64,000 bases of DNA from Ferrovum sp. PN-J185. GTDB taxonomy: Bacteria > Pseudomonadota > Gammaproteobacteria > Burkholderiales > Ferrovaceae. The stretch is taken from positions 1 to 64,000 of the forward strand of contig NZ_LQZA01000001.1 in the NCBI RefSeq assembly GCF_001581925.1. The letters are read 5' to 3'. The notes under the pieces were generated by a model that had not been told where the DNA came from, searched no databases, and saw only the letters and a program-made list of their open reading frames with translations. Shown here one piece after another: positions 1 to 7,429 of this stretch. Position 1 is the first letter of the stretch. Each line of letters opens with the position of its first letter. Both the position numbers and the translations under genes were made by a program.

Positions 1-140
1 CGCCGGTGGCAACAAAGGTGACAACGGCAACGGTGGCCAACAGCAAGCCAATAACCAGAATGGTGGCGGCAATAACAACGCCGGTGGCAACAAAGGTGAC
101 AACGGCAACGGTGGCCAACAGCAAGCCAATAACCAGAATG
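1..140 (+). repeat. Tandem repeat, 78-bp period (26 codons)
   Basis: Bases 1-62 and 79-140 are identical, which gives a 78-bp period. Only one full unit plus most of a second are visible, and more copies probably lie upstream of the window. The period is a multiple of three, so copy-number change keeps the reading frame and alters only the length of the Gly/Asn/Gln linker. Confidence 0.85.
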
Positions 141-676
141 ACAATGGCGGTGATGTTAGTGCCAAAGAGTTGGCTTTGAATGATTCAAATAATATTCAAT
201 TACCGGTCAACACTGACAACTCTGTGGTTGGCACTGCCCCTGTTTCTTCTGATACGTTAGTATTTAAATCAGGTGATTTTGGTGCTAAATATCGTTTGGT
301 TCGTAAGATTCCTAAAGCTCAATTAATTATCATGAAGCCACGTATTAAACCCTTTGTTGATCATGGCTATAACATTCAAGTGGATAGTTCTGAATTGAAG
401 TTACAGGTTATACAAAACGTTGATAAAGTATTCCATGAACCTGGAAAAGAACTAAAATCTACTGTCTTTAGTTTTGCTCATGACGGTATTAATGATTCTT
501 ATCATGTATCGTTACACAAGGGTGGTTTGATGATTACTCCTGATACGAAATCAGCTGCTGATTTTGTCGATAATCATCGTGATGTCGTTGTAGGTGAGAG
601 TATTGCTTATTCAGTCAATAAATTATCTGTTAACGGTGATTCGCTTAAAACGATTTACATTAAGTTTAATAATTAA
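2..676 (+). CDS. Gly/Asn/Gln-rich repeat protein, C-terminal part (5' end outside window)
   Basis: The frame is open from the left edge, so this is the 3' end of a longer gene; a TTG at 170 is only an internal codon. The first ~55 codons encode low-complexity Gly/Asn/Gln sequence built from a 26-residue unit (motifs AGGNKGDNGNGG and QQQANNQN). A non-repetitive C-terminal domain of about 165 residues follows, with mixed beta-like pattern, no membrane segment and no cysteine. The low-complexity stretch resembles linkers of surface or secreted proteins, which is inference. I do not recognise the C-terminal domain and assign no function. It converges on the glycosyltransferase gene on the other strand. 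Confidence 0.75.
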   Translation, partial: AGGNKGDNGNGGQQQANNQNGGGNNNAGGNKGDNGNGGQQQANNQNDNGGDVSAKELALNDSNNIQLPVNTDNSVVGTAPVSSDTLVFKSGDFGAKYRLVRKIPKAQLIIMKPRIKPFVDHGYNIQVDSSELKLQVIQNVDKVFHEPGKELKSTVFSFAHDGINDSYHVSLHKGGLMITPDTKSAADFVDNHRDVVVGESIAYSVNKLSVNGDSLKTIYIKFNN

Positions 677-767
677 CAAGTAGCTTTTTCAAGTTATTTG
701 GAATAAATGGACTTTTTTTACTTGTTCCTAATTTACTTTTTTATTTGTTAACTTAACGTTTCTTAAA

Positions 768-1742
768 TTAATTCTCTTTATTTTTTTGAAATACTGTGAT
801 GTCTTCAGACGGCCAGATGTCACGTATTAAATAGATAGGGCGTTGTTTGGTTTCTGCATAAATTCTTCCTAAGTATTCCCCAATAATTCCTAATGCTATC
901 AGTTGCACTCCTGAGAAAAATAAAATGGCGACTATTAATGATGGATAGCCTTTGACGGGATTACCAAACAATAATGTATCTATTACTATTTTTATAGCAT
1001 AAACAAAGGAAAGTAAGGATATGATAATACCTAGATATGATGCGATCTTTAATGGTGCATCGCTAAAAGAAGTAATTCCTTCTAATGCAAAGTTCCATAA
1101 TTTCCAATAATTGAACTTTGATGTACCAGAAAAGCGTTCTGGTCTTTCATATTCTATTTCCGCCGTTTTATAGCCCACCCAAGCAAATAAACCTTTCATG
1201 AATCGTCTGCGCTCTGGTAGTTGTTTCAAGGCATTGATTACCGGTCGTGAAATCAGTCGATAGTCACCCGTGTCTTGTGGAATATCTACTTCACTTAGTT
1301 TATTAATGATTCGATAAAATAAATGGGCAGTGTTGCGTTTAACAAAAGAATCACCAGTACGAGTTTTTCTTTTGGCTAATACTACTTCAAACCCTTTGCG
1401 CCATAATTCAATCATTTGTGGAATAATTTCTGGTGGGTCTTGAAGGTCGGCATCAATGGGAATGGCTGCCTCTCCTTTTGCGAAATCAAGACCTGCAGAT
1501 AAAGCTGCTTCTTTACCAAAATTTCTAGTCAAATCAATAATACAAATCTCTTTGTAAATACGTTGTGCTTTCAATAACTCATTAAGCGTGTCATCGGTGC
1601 TGCCGTCATTAATGCAAATCATTTCCCATGAAACAGATAACGGCGATAGAACATTCGCTAATCGTTGGTAAAGCGTGTCAATATTCCCTGCTTCATTATG
1701 CATTGGGACTATTAAAGATAATGTAGGGATCATTCCATTCAC
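768..1742 (-). CDS. Family 2 glycosyltransferase, GtrB/dolichyl-phosphate mannosyltransferase-like
   Basis: A 324-residue protein. The N-terminal GT-A domain (about 1-220) begins with the LSLIVPMHNE strand, has the INDGSTDDT nucleotide-binding loop and a DADLQDPPE metal/acceptor motif. Two hydrophobic segments near residues 235-260 and 268-290 anchor it in the inner membrane. Family knowledge: such enzymes load a sugar onto polyprenyl phosphate for transfer to surface glycans or lipid A. The start is GTG at 1742 (MNGMIPT) or the ATG three codons later; neither has a strong ribosome site. The divergent GtrA-like gene next door fits a GtrA/GtrB pair. The sugar cannot be read from sequence. Confidence 0.85.
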   Translation of the reverse strand: MNGMIPTLSLIVPMHNEAGNIDTLYQRLANVLSPLSVSWEMICINDGSTDDTLNELLKAQRIYKEICIIDLTRNFGKEAALSAGLDFAKGEAAIPIDADLQDPPEIIPQMIELWRKGFEVVLAKRKTRTGDSFVKRNTAHLFYRIINKLSEVDIPQDTGDYRLISRPVINALKQLPERRRFMKGLFAWVGYKTAEIEYERPERFSGTSKFNYWKLWNFALEGITSFSDAPLKIASYLGIIISLLSFVYAIKIVIDTLLFGNPVKGYPSLIVAILFFSGVQLIALGIIGEYLGRIYAETKQRPIYLIRDIWPSEDITVFQKNKEN

Positions 1743-1759
1743 TTTTGTGGTTATTGTTT

Positions 1760-1789
1760 AGGTATTATACCTATTAATAAATATAGGTA
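1760..1789 (+). promoter_or_regulatory. Alternative hairpins over the gtrA ribosome-binding site
   Basis: TACCTAT (1768-1774) can pair perfectly with ATAGGTA (1783-1789), which contains the AGG of the ribosome site for the ATG at 1793. The same TACCT can instead pair with AGGTA at 1760-1764 and so free the site. The pairings exclude each other. A regulatory role is inference; the segment could also be a DNA palindrome bound by a repressor in this divergent intergenic region. Confidence 0.35.
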
Positions 1790-1792
1790 ATT

Positions 1793-2215
1793 ATGGATAA
1801 AACGCTAATCAATAAGCCCCACAAACTAAATAAACAGCATTATTTTTCTTTTATTGTGGCAGGTACCTGTGGTTTTATTGTGGACGCAGGTGTGGTGACG
1901 ATATTGAGTAAATTCTGGGGAATGGGATTAGTATTAGCCAAGGTATTTAGCTTCTTATTAGCAGTAACTGTTACTTGGATAATAAATAGGCGCTATACAT
2001 TTAAGTATCAATACAATAAAAGTTTAGTTAATGAATGGGTGCATTATTTTTTAGCTAACTCAGTTGGCGCTATTATAAACAATAGCTTATACATCATAAT
2101 GATAATGAGTGTTACTACAGCCAAAATATATCCGGCACTTGCTGTAGCAATTGGCTCCTTAGGCGGAATGTTTTTTAATTATATCGCCTCAAGATGGTGG
2201 GTTTTTAAGCAATAA
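1793..2215 (+). CDS. GtrA-family membrane protein
   Basis: A 140-residue polytopic protein with about four hydrophobic segments (residues ~18-38, 45-65, 78-100, 108-130). Conserved features of the family are visible: the early FIVAGTCGFIVDAGV segment, an NRRYTF motif after the second helix and a C-terminal NYIASRWWVFK. Family knowledge: GtrA proteins are proposed to flip polyprenyl-phosphate-linked sugars across the inner membrane or to assist partner glycosyltransferases. It is divergent from a GtrB-like gene 50 bp away, supporting a shared surface-glycan or lipid-modification role. The start is the ATG at 1793 after AGGTAA. Confidence 0.85.
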   Translation: MDKTLINKPHKLNKQHYFSFIVAGTCGFIVDAGVVTILSKFWGMGLVLAKVFSFLLAVTVTWIINRRYTFKYQYNKSLVNEWVHYFLANSVGAIINNSLYIIMIMSVTTAKIYPALAVAIGSLGGMFFNYIASRWWVFKQ

Positions 2216-2279
2216 TTCAAAAAAATGAAATATTTCTAAGCGAACTTAATGATTATTTTAGAAATTTTCATAACTTTCA

Positions 2280-2309
2280 TTGACAAGACATCCCTAATTA
2301 GTACACAAT
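2280..2309 (+). promoter_or_regulatory. Probable sigma-70 promoter for the tRNA-tuf operon
   Basis: A consensus -35 TTGACA lies at 2280-2285, followed after 18 bp by CACAAT at 2304-2309 as the best -10 match. It is 13 bp upstream of the first tRNA, a normal position for a stable-RNA promoter. The -35 is strong and the -10 only moderate. Confidence 0.55.
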
Positions 2310-2322
2310 AATTGGTTCATTT

Positions 2323-2407
<85 letters not shown>

Positions 2408-2449
2408 TGCTTTTAGCATGATTGATTTAAGTGTTTTTGCAGGATTTAT

Positions 2450-2523
2450 GCGGGTGTAGCTCAATGGTAGAGCAGAAGCCTTCCAAGCTTACGACGAGGG
2501 TTCGATTCCCTTCACCCGCTCCA
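2450..2523 (+). tRNA. tRNA-Gly (TCC)
   Basis: A 74-nt tRNA with acceptor GCGGGTG/CACCCGC, anticodon loop CTTCCAA giving TCC, T-loop TTCGATT and encoded CCA. It is second in the cluster and probably processed from the same precursor as its neighbours and tuf. Confidence 0.95.
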
Positions 2524-2545
2524 GGTAGTGTTTTGGGTAAACAGA

Positions 2546-2620
<75 letters not shown>

Positions 2621-2689
2621 AGGCATTGATAACTCTTTTTATTAACTTTTGATCAGCCAAATAAGCTGAGTATTGTTAAGGAAACTGAT

Positions 2690-3880
2690 ATGGCGAAGGG
2701 TAAGTTTGAACGTACGAAGCCGCACGTAAACGTGGGGACGATTGGTCACGTGGATCATGGTAAGACGACTTTGACAGCGGCGTTAACGATTGTGTTGTCG
2801 AAGAAGTATGGTGGTGAGGCGAAGAGTTACGATCAGATTGATTCGGCGCCAGAAGAGAAGGCACGTGGTATTACGATTAATACGGCGCACGTTGAGTATG
2901 AGACGGATCACCGTCACTATGCTCACGTTGACTGTCCAGGCCACGCTGACTATGTGAAGAACATGATTACTGGTGCTGCCCAGATGGACGGTGCTATTTT
3001 GGTGGTATCTGCAGCTGATGGTCCTATGCCACAAACCCGTGAGCATATTTTGTTAGCCCGTCAGGTAGGCGTGCCATACATTGTTGTATTCATGAACAAA
3101 GCCGACATGGTTGACGACAAAGAGTTGTTGGAACTGGTTGAGATGGAAGTTCGTGAGTTGTTATCTAAATATAACTTCCCAGGTGATGACACACCGATCG
3201 TTATTGGTAGTGCGTTGAAAGCCTTGGAAGGTGATCAATCTGAGATTGGTGAACCTGCTATCTGGCGTTTAGCTGAAGCATTGGATACCTATATCCCTGA
3301 TCCTGAGCGTGCTATTGACGGTGCATTCTTGATGCCTGTTGAAGATGTGTTCTCTATTTCTGGTCGCGGTACTGTGGTGACTGGTCGTGTTGAGCGCGGT
3401 GTGATCAAGGTTGGTGAAGAGATTGAGATTGTGGGATTGAAGGCAACCCAGAAGACGGTATGTACTGGTGTTGAGATGTTCCGTAAGTTATTGGATCAAG
3501 GTCAAGCAGGTGATAACGTTGGTGTGTTATTACGTGGTACCAAGCGTGAAGACGTTGAGCGTGGTCAAGTGTTGGCGAAACCAGGTTCAATTACTCCGCA
3601 CACTAAATTTACTGCTGAGATTTACGTATTGTCGAAAGAAGAAGGTGGACGTCATACACCATTCTTCCAAGGATATCGTCCACAGTTTTACTTCCGTACT
3701 ACAGACGTAACGGGTGCGATTGAATTGCCAGAAGGCACCGAGATGGTGATGCCTGGAGACAACGTATCGGTAACGGTAACATTGATTGCACCGATTGCGA
3801 TGGAAGAAGGATTGCGTTTTGCAATTCGTGAAGGTGGCCGTACGGTAGGTGCCGGTGTGGTCGCTAAAGTTATTGAGTAA
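2690..3880 (+). CDS. tuf: Elongation factor Tu, intact copy
   Basis: A 396-residue EF-Tu of full family length. The G domain shows GHVDHGKT (P-loop), a switch [10 protein letters not shown] and the NKADM guanine-specificity motif; domains 2 and 3 follow and end in [12 protein letters not shown]-Tu delivers aminoacyl-tRNA to the ribosome. It sits between the tRNA trio and tRNA-Trp/secE, the tufB position, with AAGGAAA as ribosome site. The first ~75 codons use many G-ending codons (acg, gcg, aag) unlike later parts of the gene. Beyond the first few codons it matches the second tuf base for base except for two insertions in that copy. Confidence 0.98.
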   Translation: MAKGKFERTKPHVNVGTIGHVDHGKTTLTAALTIVLSKKYGGEAKSYDQIDSAPEEKARGITINTAHVEYETDHRHYAHVDCPGHADYVKNMITGAAQMDGAILVVSAADGPMPQTREHILLARQVGVPYIVVFMNKADMVDDKELLELVEMEVRELLSKYNFPGDDTPIVIGSALKALEGDQSEIGEPAIWRLAEALDTYIPDPERAIDGAFLMPVEDVFSISGRGTVVTGRVERGVIKVGEEIEIVGLKATQKTVCTGVEMFRKLLDQGQAGDNVGVLLRGTKREDVERGQVLAKPGSITPHTKFTAEIYVLSKEEGGRHTPFFQGYRPQFYFRTTDVTGAIELPEGTEMVMPGDNVSVTVTLIAPIAMEEGLRFAIREGGRTVGAGVVAKVIE

Positions 3881-3901
3881 AAGTACTTAAGTGAAGAAGC
3901 T

Positions 3902-3929
3902 GTGGGTGTTTGTCGTTTTAAACACTCAC
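3902..3929 (+). other. Hairpin between tuf and tRNA-Trp
   Basis: GTGGGTGTTT (3902-3911) pairs with AAACACTCAC (3920-3929) over 10 bp with one G-U pair and an 8-nt loop. No T-run follows, so it is more likely an RNA-processing or mRNA-stability element between tuf and the tRNA than a terminator. Confidence 0.4.
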
Positions 3930-3948
3930 CTTAAGTTGTAGTGGTTAC

Positions 3949-4024
3949 AGGCCAGTAGCTCAATTGGCAGAGTGACGGTCTCCAAAACCGTAGGTTGGGG
4001 GTTCGAGGCCCTCCTGGCCTGCCA
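3949..4024 (+). tRNA. tRNA-Trp (CCA)
   Basis: A 76-nt tRNA with acceptor AGGCCAG/CTGGCCT, anticodon loop CTCCAAA giving CCA, T-loop TTCGAGG and encoded CCA end. It lies between tuf and secE, a placement shared by many proteobacteria. Confidence 0.96.
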
Positions 4025-4060
4025 AATGTGCGTGAGCATAAGATAGGATTATTAAAATTA

Positions 4061-4408
4061 ATGGCAGATAAGCTTAAGTTTTCTTTTGCTTTGATATTGG
4101 TAGCAGCAGGACTAATTGGATACTATCAGTTGTCAGAACACGCGCTGTTATTTCGCGTGCTGTCTGTGTTGGTGGGGTTAGGTTTAGGTGCTGTGGTAGC
4201 TTGGTTCACCGTATCAGGTCAAGAATTTTTTCGTTTCTCACAAGATGCAATTGCAGAAACAAAACGTGTAGTTTGGCCGAGCAAAAAAGAAACTTATCAA
4301 ACTACGCTGGTTGTATTCGCTCTGGTTGTAGCGATGGGGTTATTCCTATGGCTAGTTGATTGGGGTTTGCTGGCATTGGTTCAACGATTATTAGGGCGGA
4401 CTGAGTGA
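4061..4408 (+). CDS. secE: Preprotein translocase subunit SecE
   Basis: A 115-residue protein starting at the ATG at 4061 (MADKLKF); a longer frame reaching back into tRNA-Trp is not credible. It has three membrane segments (about 6-22, 29-51, 84-107) and the conserved cytoplasmic motif [13 protein letters not shown] at 67-79 that binds SecY. The three-helix form is the gammaproteobacterial/betaproteobacterial type. SecE clamps SecY in the inner-membrane translocon. It is translationally coupled to nusG, whose ATG overlaps its stop by one base. Confidence 0.93.
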   Translation: MADKLKFSFALILVAAGLIGYYQLSEHALLFRVLSVLVGLGLGAVVAWFTVSGQEFFRFSQDAIAETKRVVWPSKKETYQTTLVVFALVVAMGLFLWLVDWGLLALVQRLLGRTE

Positions 4409-4941
4409 TGACAATGAGATGGTATGTAGTGCATGCCTATTCAGGATTTGAGAAGAGCGTACAAAAGGCTCTTCTTGAGCGCATTGCTCGATCCGGTATG
4501 CAAGACCAGTTTGGGCAAATTTTAGTCCCCGTCGAAGAAGTGGTTGAGATGAAGGGTGGCCAAAAAAGCATTAGTGAGCGTAAGTTTTTCCCTGGTTATA
4601 TTTTAGTGCAAATGGATATGACAGATGAAACTTGGCATTTGGTTAAAAGTACGCCAAAAGTGACTGGTTTTGTCGGTGGAAGAGCTAATAAGCCATCACC
4701 TATTACTGATAAAGAAGTGGATGTGATCATGCATCAGGTCCAAGAGGGTGTGGAGAAGCCACGTCCTAAAATTCTTTTTGAAGTGGGTGAGTCAGTGCGT
4801 GTTAAAGACGGTCCTTTCACAGATTTCCACGGCAATGTGGAAGAAGTGAATTACGATAAAAACAAATTACGTGTATCAGTTCTTATTTTTGGGCGTGCAA
4901 CGCCTGTTGAATTGGAATTTGGTCAGGTAGAAAAGTCCTAA
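4408..4941 (+). CDS. nusG: Transcription termination/antitermination factor NusG
   Basis: A 177-residue NusG with the N-terminal NGN domain ([14 protein letters not shown] to about residue 115) that binds the RNA polymerase clamp, and a C-terminal KOW domain ([18 protein letters not shown]) that contacts Rho, S10 or NusE. Candidate starts are GTG 4405, ATG 4408 and ATG 4414; I chose 4408 because it couples to the secE stop. secE-nusG directly upstream of rplK is the standard bacterial order. Confidence 0.93.
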   Translation: MTMRWYVVHAYSGFEKSVQKALLERIARSGMQDQFGQILVPVEEVVEMKGGQKSISERKFFPGYILVQMDMTDETWHLVKSTPKVTGFVGGRANKPSPITDKEVDVIMHQVQEGVEKPRPKILFEVGESVRVKDGPFTDFHGNVEEVNYDKNKLRVSVLIFGRATPVELEFGQVEKS

Positions 4942-4960
4942 TTAAATTAGGGTTAATTAA

Positions 4961-4993
4961 CGGGGAGGGTCATTAAAAGATCCGTTCGAACCC
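4961..4993 (+). promoter_or_regulatory. Possible L1 operator in the rplK leader
   Basis: The nusG-rplK spacer carries GGGTC (4967-4971) able to pair with GATCC (4979-4983), and flanking purines that could extend the fold. In well-studied proteobacteria L1 represses rplKA by binding this leader. Position supports the idea; the structure itself is weak evidence. Confidence 0.25.
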
Positions 4994-5009
4994 ATCTTAA
5001 GGAGCTATT

Positions 5010-5444
5010 ATGGCAAAGAAAATTGTAGGCTACATCAAGCTACAAATTCCTGCGGGGAAAGCCAATCCAAGTCCACCCGTAGGTCCAGCGCTAGGTCAGC
5101 GCGGTCTCAACATTATGGAATTTTGTAAGGCATTTAATGCGCAGACACAAGGCATGGAGCCAGGTCTTCCTGTTCCGGTAGTGATTACTGCTTATGCAGA
5201 TAAAAGCTTTACTTTTGTAATGAAAACGCCCCCGGCCACAATCTTGATTAAGAAAGCCGCTGGTGTAACTAAAGGAAGTGCTAAGCCTCATACCGATAAG
5301 GTGGGTAAATTAACTCGTGCTCAAGCCGAAGCGATTGCTACAACTAAAATGCCAGATTTAACAGCTGCTGATATGGATGCTGCTGTTAGAACCATTGCAG
5401 GTAGCGCTCGCAGTATGGGTATCGAAGTTGAGGGGGTTAAATAA
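5010..5444 (+). CDS. rplK: 50S ribosomal protein L11
   Basis: A 144-residue L11 of normal length. The N-terminal domain starts [27 protein letters not shown], the thiostrepton-site proline helix. The C-terminal 23S rRNA-binding domain ends [10 protein letters not shown]11 forms the GTPase-associated centre and is needed for RelA activation. AAGGAG precedes the ATG, and the stop overlaps the rplA ATG by one base. Confidence 0.97.
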   Translation: MAKKIVGYIKLQIPAGKANPSPPVGPALGQRGLNIMEFCKAFNAQTQGMEPGLPVPVVITAYADKSFTFVMKTPPATILIKKAAGVTKGSAKPHTDKVGKLTRAQAEAIATTKMPDLTAADMDAAVRTIAGSARSMGIEVEGVK

Positions 5445-6142
5445 TGGCACGTCAATCAAAACGAGTAAAAGCCTTATTGGCTGAAGTGGACCGTACAAAA
5501 GTCTATCCCATCAATAACGCCCTAGAATTAGTTAAAAAAACAGCTACTGCTAAATTTGACGAATCAGTGGACGTAGCAATTAACTTGGGTATTGATGCAA
5601 AGAAATCTGATCAACAAGTTCGTGGTTCAGTAGTATTACCTAGAGGTACAGGTAAAACTATGCGAGTAGCTGTATTTGCGCAAGGTGAAAATGCTGAGAA
5701 AGCAAAAGCAGCTGGTGCTGAGCATGTAGGATTTGATGATTTAGCTGAAAAAATTAAAAACGGTTTTATGGATTTTGATGTGGTTATTGCCACCCCTGAT
5801 GCCATGAGAATTGTCGGTCCATTGGGTCAAGTATTAGGTCCACGTGGATTAATGCCAAATCCTAAAGTGGGTACAGTATCTGCTGATGTAGCAGGTGCTG
5901 TGGCTAACGCTAAAGCAGGTCAAGTTCAATACCGTACAGATAAAGCAGGTTTAGTACATTGCTCAATCGGTCGCGCCTCTTTCAGCGTAGAAGCGCTAGA
6001 AGAGAATTTTCAAGCTCTGTTAGGTGCGTTAACACGTGCGCGTCCTAGCACAGCAAAAGGTGTGTATTTAAGAAAGATTTCTGTATCAAGCACTATGGGT
6101 GTAGGTGTCCGTGTGGACAACTCATCTGTAGCAGCGAGTTAA
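5444..6142 (+). CDS. rplA: 50S ribosomal protein L1
   Basis: A 232-residue L1 of usual size with the signature motif region ([25 protein letters not shown]) in the middle. L1 forms the mobile stalk at the E site and in related bacteria represses its own rplKA mRNA. Its start overlaps the rplK stop, so the two genes are translationally coupled. The L10 leader follows. Confidence 0.97.
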   Translation: MARQSKRVKALLAEVDRTKVYPINNALELVKKTATAKFDESVDVAINLGIDAKKSDQQVRGSVVLPRGTGKTMRVAVFAQGENAEKAKAAGAEHVGFDDLAEKIKNGFMDFDVVIATPDAMRIVGPLGQVLGPRGLMPNPKVGTVSADVAGAVANAKAGQVQYRTDKAGLVHCSIGRASFSVEALEENFQALLGALTRARPSTAKGVYLRKISVSSTMGVGVRVDNSSVAAS

Positions 6143-6165
6143 TACAGTAGAAAGAACTTTGGGCG

Positions 6166-6260
6166 GCTGAATTAAGACATTAATTCAGCTGGACATCAAA
6201 GACCGTAGGGACTCGAAAGAGTTTAATCGTTGTAAAACAGCCTACGCAGATGGCGGTCCC
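6166..6260 (+). ncRNA. L10 leader-like regulatory RNA upstream of rplJ
   Basis: The rplA-rplJ spacer begins with a perfect 10-bp hairpin (6166-6175 with 6180-6189). A core follows in which GACCGTAGG (6201-6209) pairs with CCTACG...CGGTC (6241-6258); the CCTACGCAGATGGCGGTC segment is typical of betaproteobacterial L10 leaders. Family knowledge: the L10(L12)4 complex binds such RNA and represses rplJL translation. A further 7-bp hairpin (6331-6337/6344-6350) sits close to the ribosome site. Confidence 0.75.
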
Positions 6261-6376
6261 TGATTGAAGGTCTAGTAGTATTGGTGGCTTGTTGAGCACT
6301 AGAGCCCTGAAATAAAGGTCGCCGTGGTTGGAATCACAATGGTGTGATTCTGTAATTCTGGTAAGGAGGACGGACC

Positions 6377-6904
6377 TTGAGTCTTAATCTTGAAGAGAAA
6401 AAAGCGGTAGTTGCTGAAGTGGCAGGCCAAGTTGCCAACGCGAAATCTATCATTCTGGCAGAGTATCGCGGAATGGAAGTCAGCGACATGACTGTTTTAA
6501 GAGCCAAGGCCAGGGCTTCGGGAGTGTATTTTCGTGTTCTGAAAAATACCTTAGTGCGTCGTGCGGTTACTGATACCCCGTTTGCCATGTTGTCCGAACA
6601 AATGATCGGACCATTGGTATACGGTATTTCAGATGACCCTGTTGCGGCCGCGAAAGTATTGCATGATTTTTCCAAGCAAAACGATAAGTTGATTATCAAG
6701 GGTGGTGCGATGGCAAATTATGTCATGACACCCAAAGATGTTGCTAATCTTGCTTCGATGCCAAGTCGTGAGGAGCTCATTGCTAAGTTAATGGGTACCA
6801 TGCAGGCACCGGTGGCGAAATTTGTGCAGACGCTCAACGAAGTTCCGGCCAAGTTTGTACGTGGCGTAGCCGCTGTACGTGATCAAAAACAAGCTACTGT
6901 TTAA
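6377..6904 (+). CDS. rplJ: 50S ribosomal protein L10
   Basis: A 175-residue L10. It starts at a TTG (6377) after a strong AAGGAGG site, which fixes the start ([15 protein letters not shown]). The N-terminal globular domain binds the 23S GTPase centre region, and the C-terminal helix carries the L7/L12 dimers. The TTG start and the long structured leader suit a feedback-controlled gene. rplL follows after 15 bp, giving the usual rplJ-rplL operon. Confidence 0.96.
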   Translation: MSLNLEEKKAVVAEVAGQVANAKSIILAEYRGMEVSDMTVLRAKARASGVYFRVLKNTLVRRAVTDTPFAMLSEQMIGPLVYGISDDPVAAAKVLHDFSKQNDKLIIKGGAMANYVMTPKDVANLASMPSREELIAKLMGTMQAPVAKFVQTLNEVPAKFVRGVAAVRDQKQATV

Positions 6905-6919
6905 TTAAGGAGTTTTAAA

Positions 6920-7303
6920 ATGGCATTAAGTAAAGCAGATATTTTAGATGCAATTGCTGGCATGACAGTTCTCGAATTGTCTGAATTAATTAAAGACATG
7001 GAAGAGAAGTTTGGTGTTTCAGCTGCTGCTGCTGTTGCAGTTGCCGCTGCCCCTGCTGCTGCTGGCGCAGGTGCTGCCGCTGCTGAAGAGAAAACCGAGT
7101 TTAACGTTATTCTCGCAAGCGCTGGCGACAACAAAGTTAACGTAATTAAAGTGGTTCGTGCAATCACAGGTCTTGGCTTGAAAGAAGCTAAAGATTTGGT
7201 TGATGGTGCACCAAAACCAGTTAAAGAAGGTGTTTCAAAAGCTGACGCTGATGCAATTGGTAAACAATTGGCTGAAGCTGGCGCCACTTTCGAAATTAAG
7301 TAA
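6920..7303 (+). CDS. rplL: 50S ribosomal protein L7/L12
   Basis: A 127-residue stalk protein. It has an N-terminal dimerisation and L10-binding segment (1-32), an Ala/Gly-rich flexible hinge at about 34-56, and a C-terminal domain with the factor-binding helix ([23 protein letters not shown]). It recruits EF-Tu, EF-G and IF2. AAGGAG lies upstream. The expanded Ala hinge is within family variation. Confidence 0.97.
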   Translation: MALSKADILDAIAGMTVLELSELIKDMEEKFGVSAAAAVAVAAAPAAAGAGAAAAEEKTEFNVILASAGDNKVNVIKVVRAITGLGLKEAKDLVDGAPKPVKEGVSKADADAIGKQLAEAGATFEIK

Positions 7304-7323
7304 TTTGGAAATATGTGGGCAAG

Positions 7324-7398
7324 ATGGATGGGGCGCCATCCATTTAGCTTGAAGTTAAAGCAGCCTGGTTAGCGGCGGTCTCTTTTGAGGGGTCGCCG
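7324..7398 (+). promoter_or_regulatory. Two hairpins in the rplL-rpoB spacer
   Basis: ATGGATGG (7324-7331) pairs perfectly with CCATCCAT (7336-7343) around a 4-nt loop. A second fold pairs CGGCGGTCTC (7373-7382) imperfectly with GAGGGGTCGCCG (7387-7398). In Escherichia coli this spacer holds an attenuator and an RNase III site that set the rpoBC level. The same role here is inferred from position. Confidence 0.45.
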
Positions 7399-7429
7399 TA
7401 CGCATTTGTCACAATGACGTGGAGATAAC

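Noticed and set aside
1-140. CRISPR array
   Set aside because: There is one 78-bp coding tandem repeat with no separate spacers, in frame with a protein.
3995-4060. N-terminal extension of secE reaching back into tRNA-Trp
   Set aside because: It overlaps the tRNA body and has no ribosome site; the ATG at 4061 gives the standard SecE N-terminus.
6901-7287. Minus-strand Ala-rich open frame opposite rplL
   Set aside because: It is a composition artefact of the Ala/Gly hinge codons.
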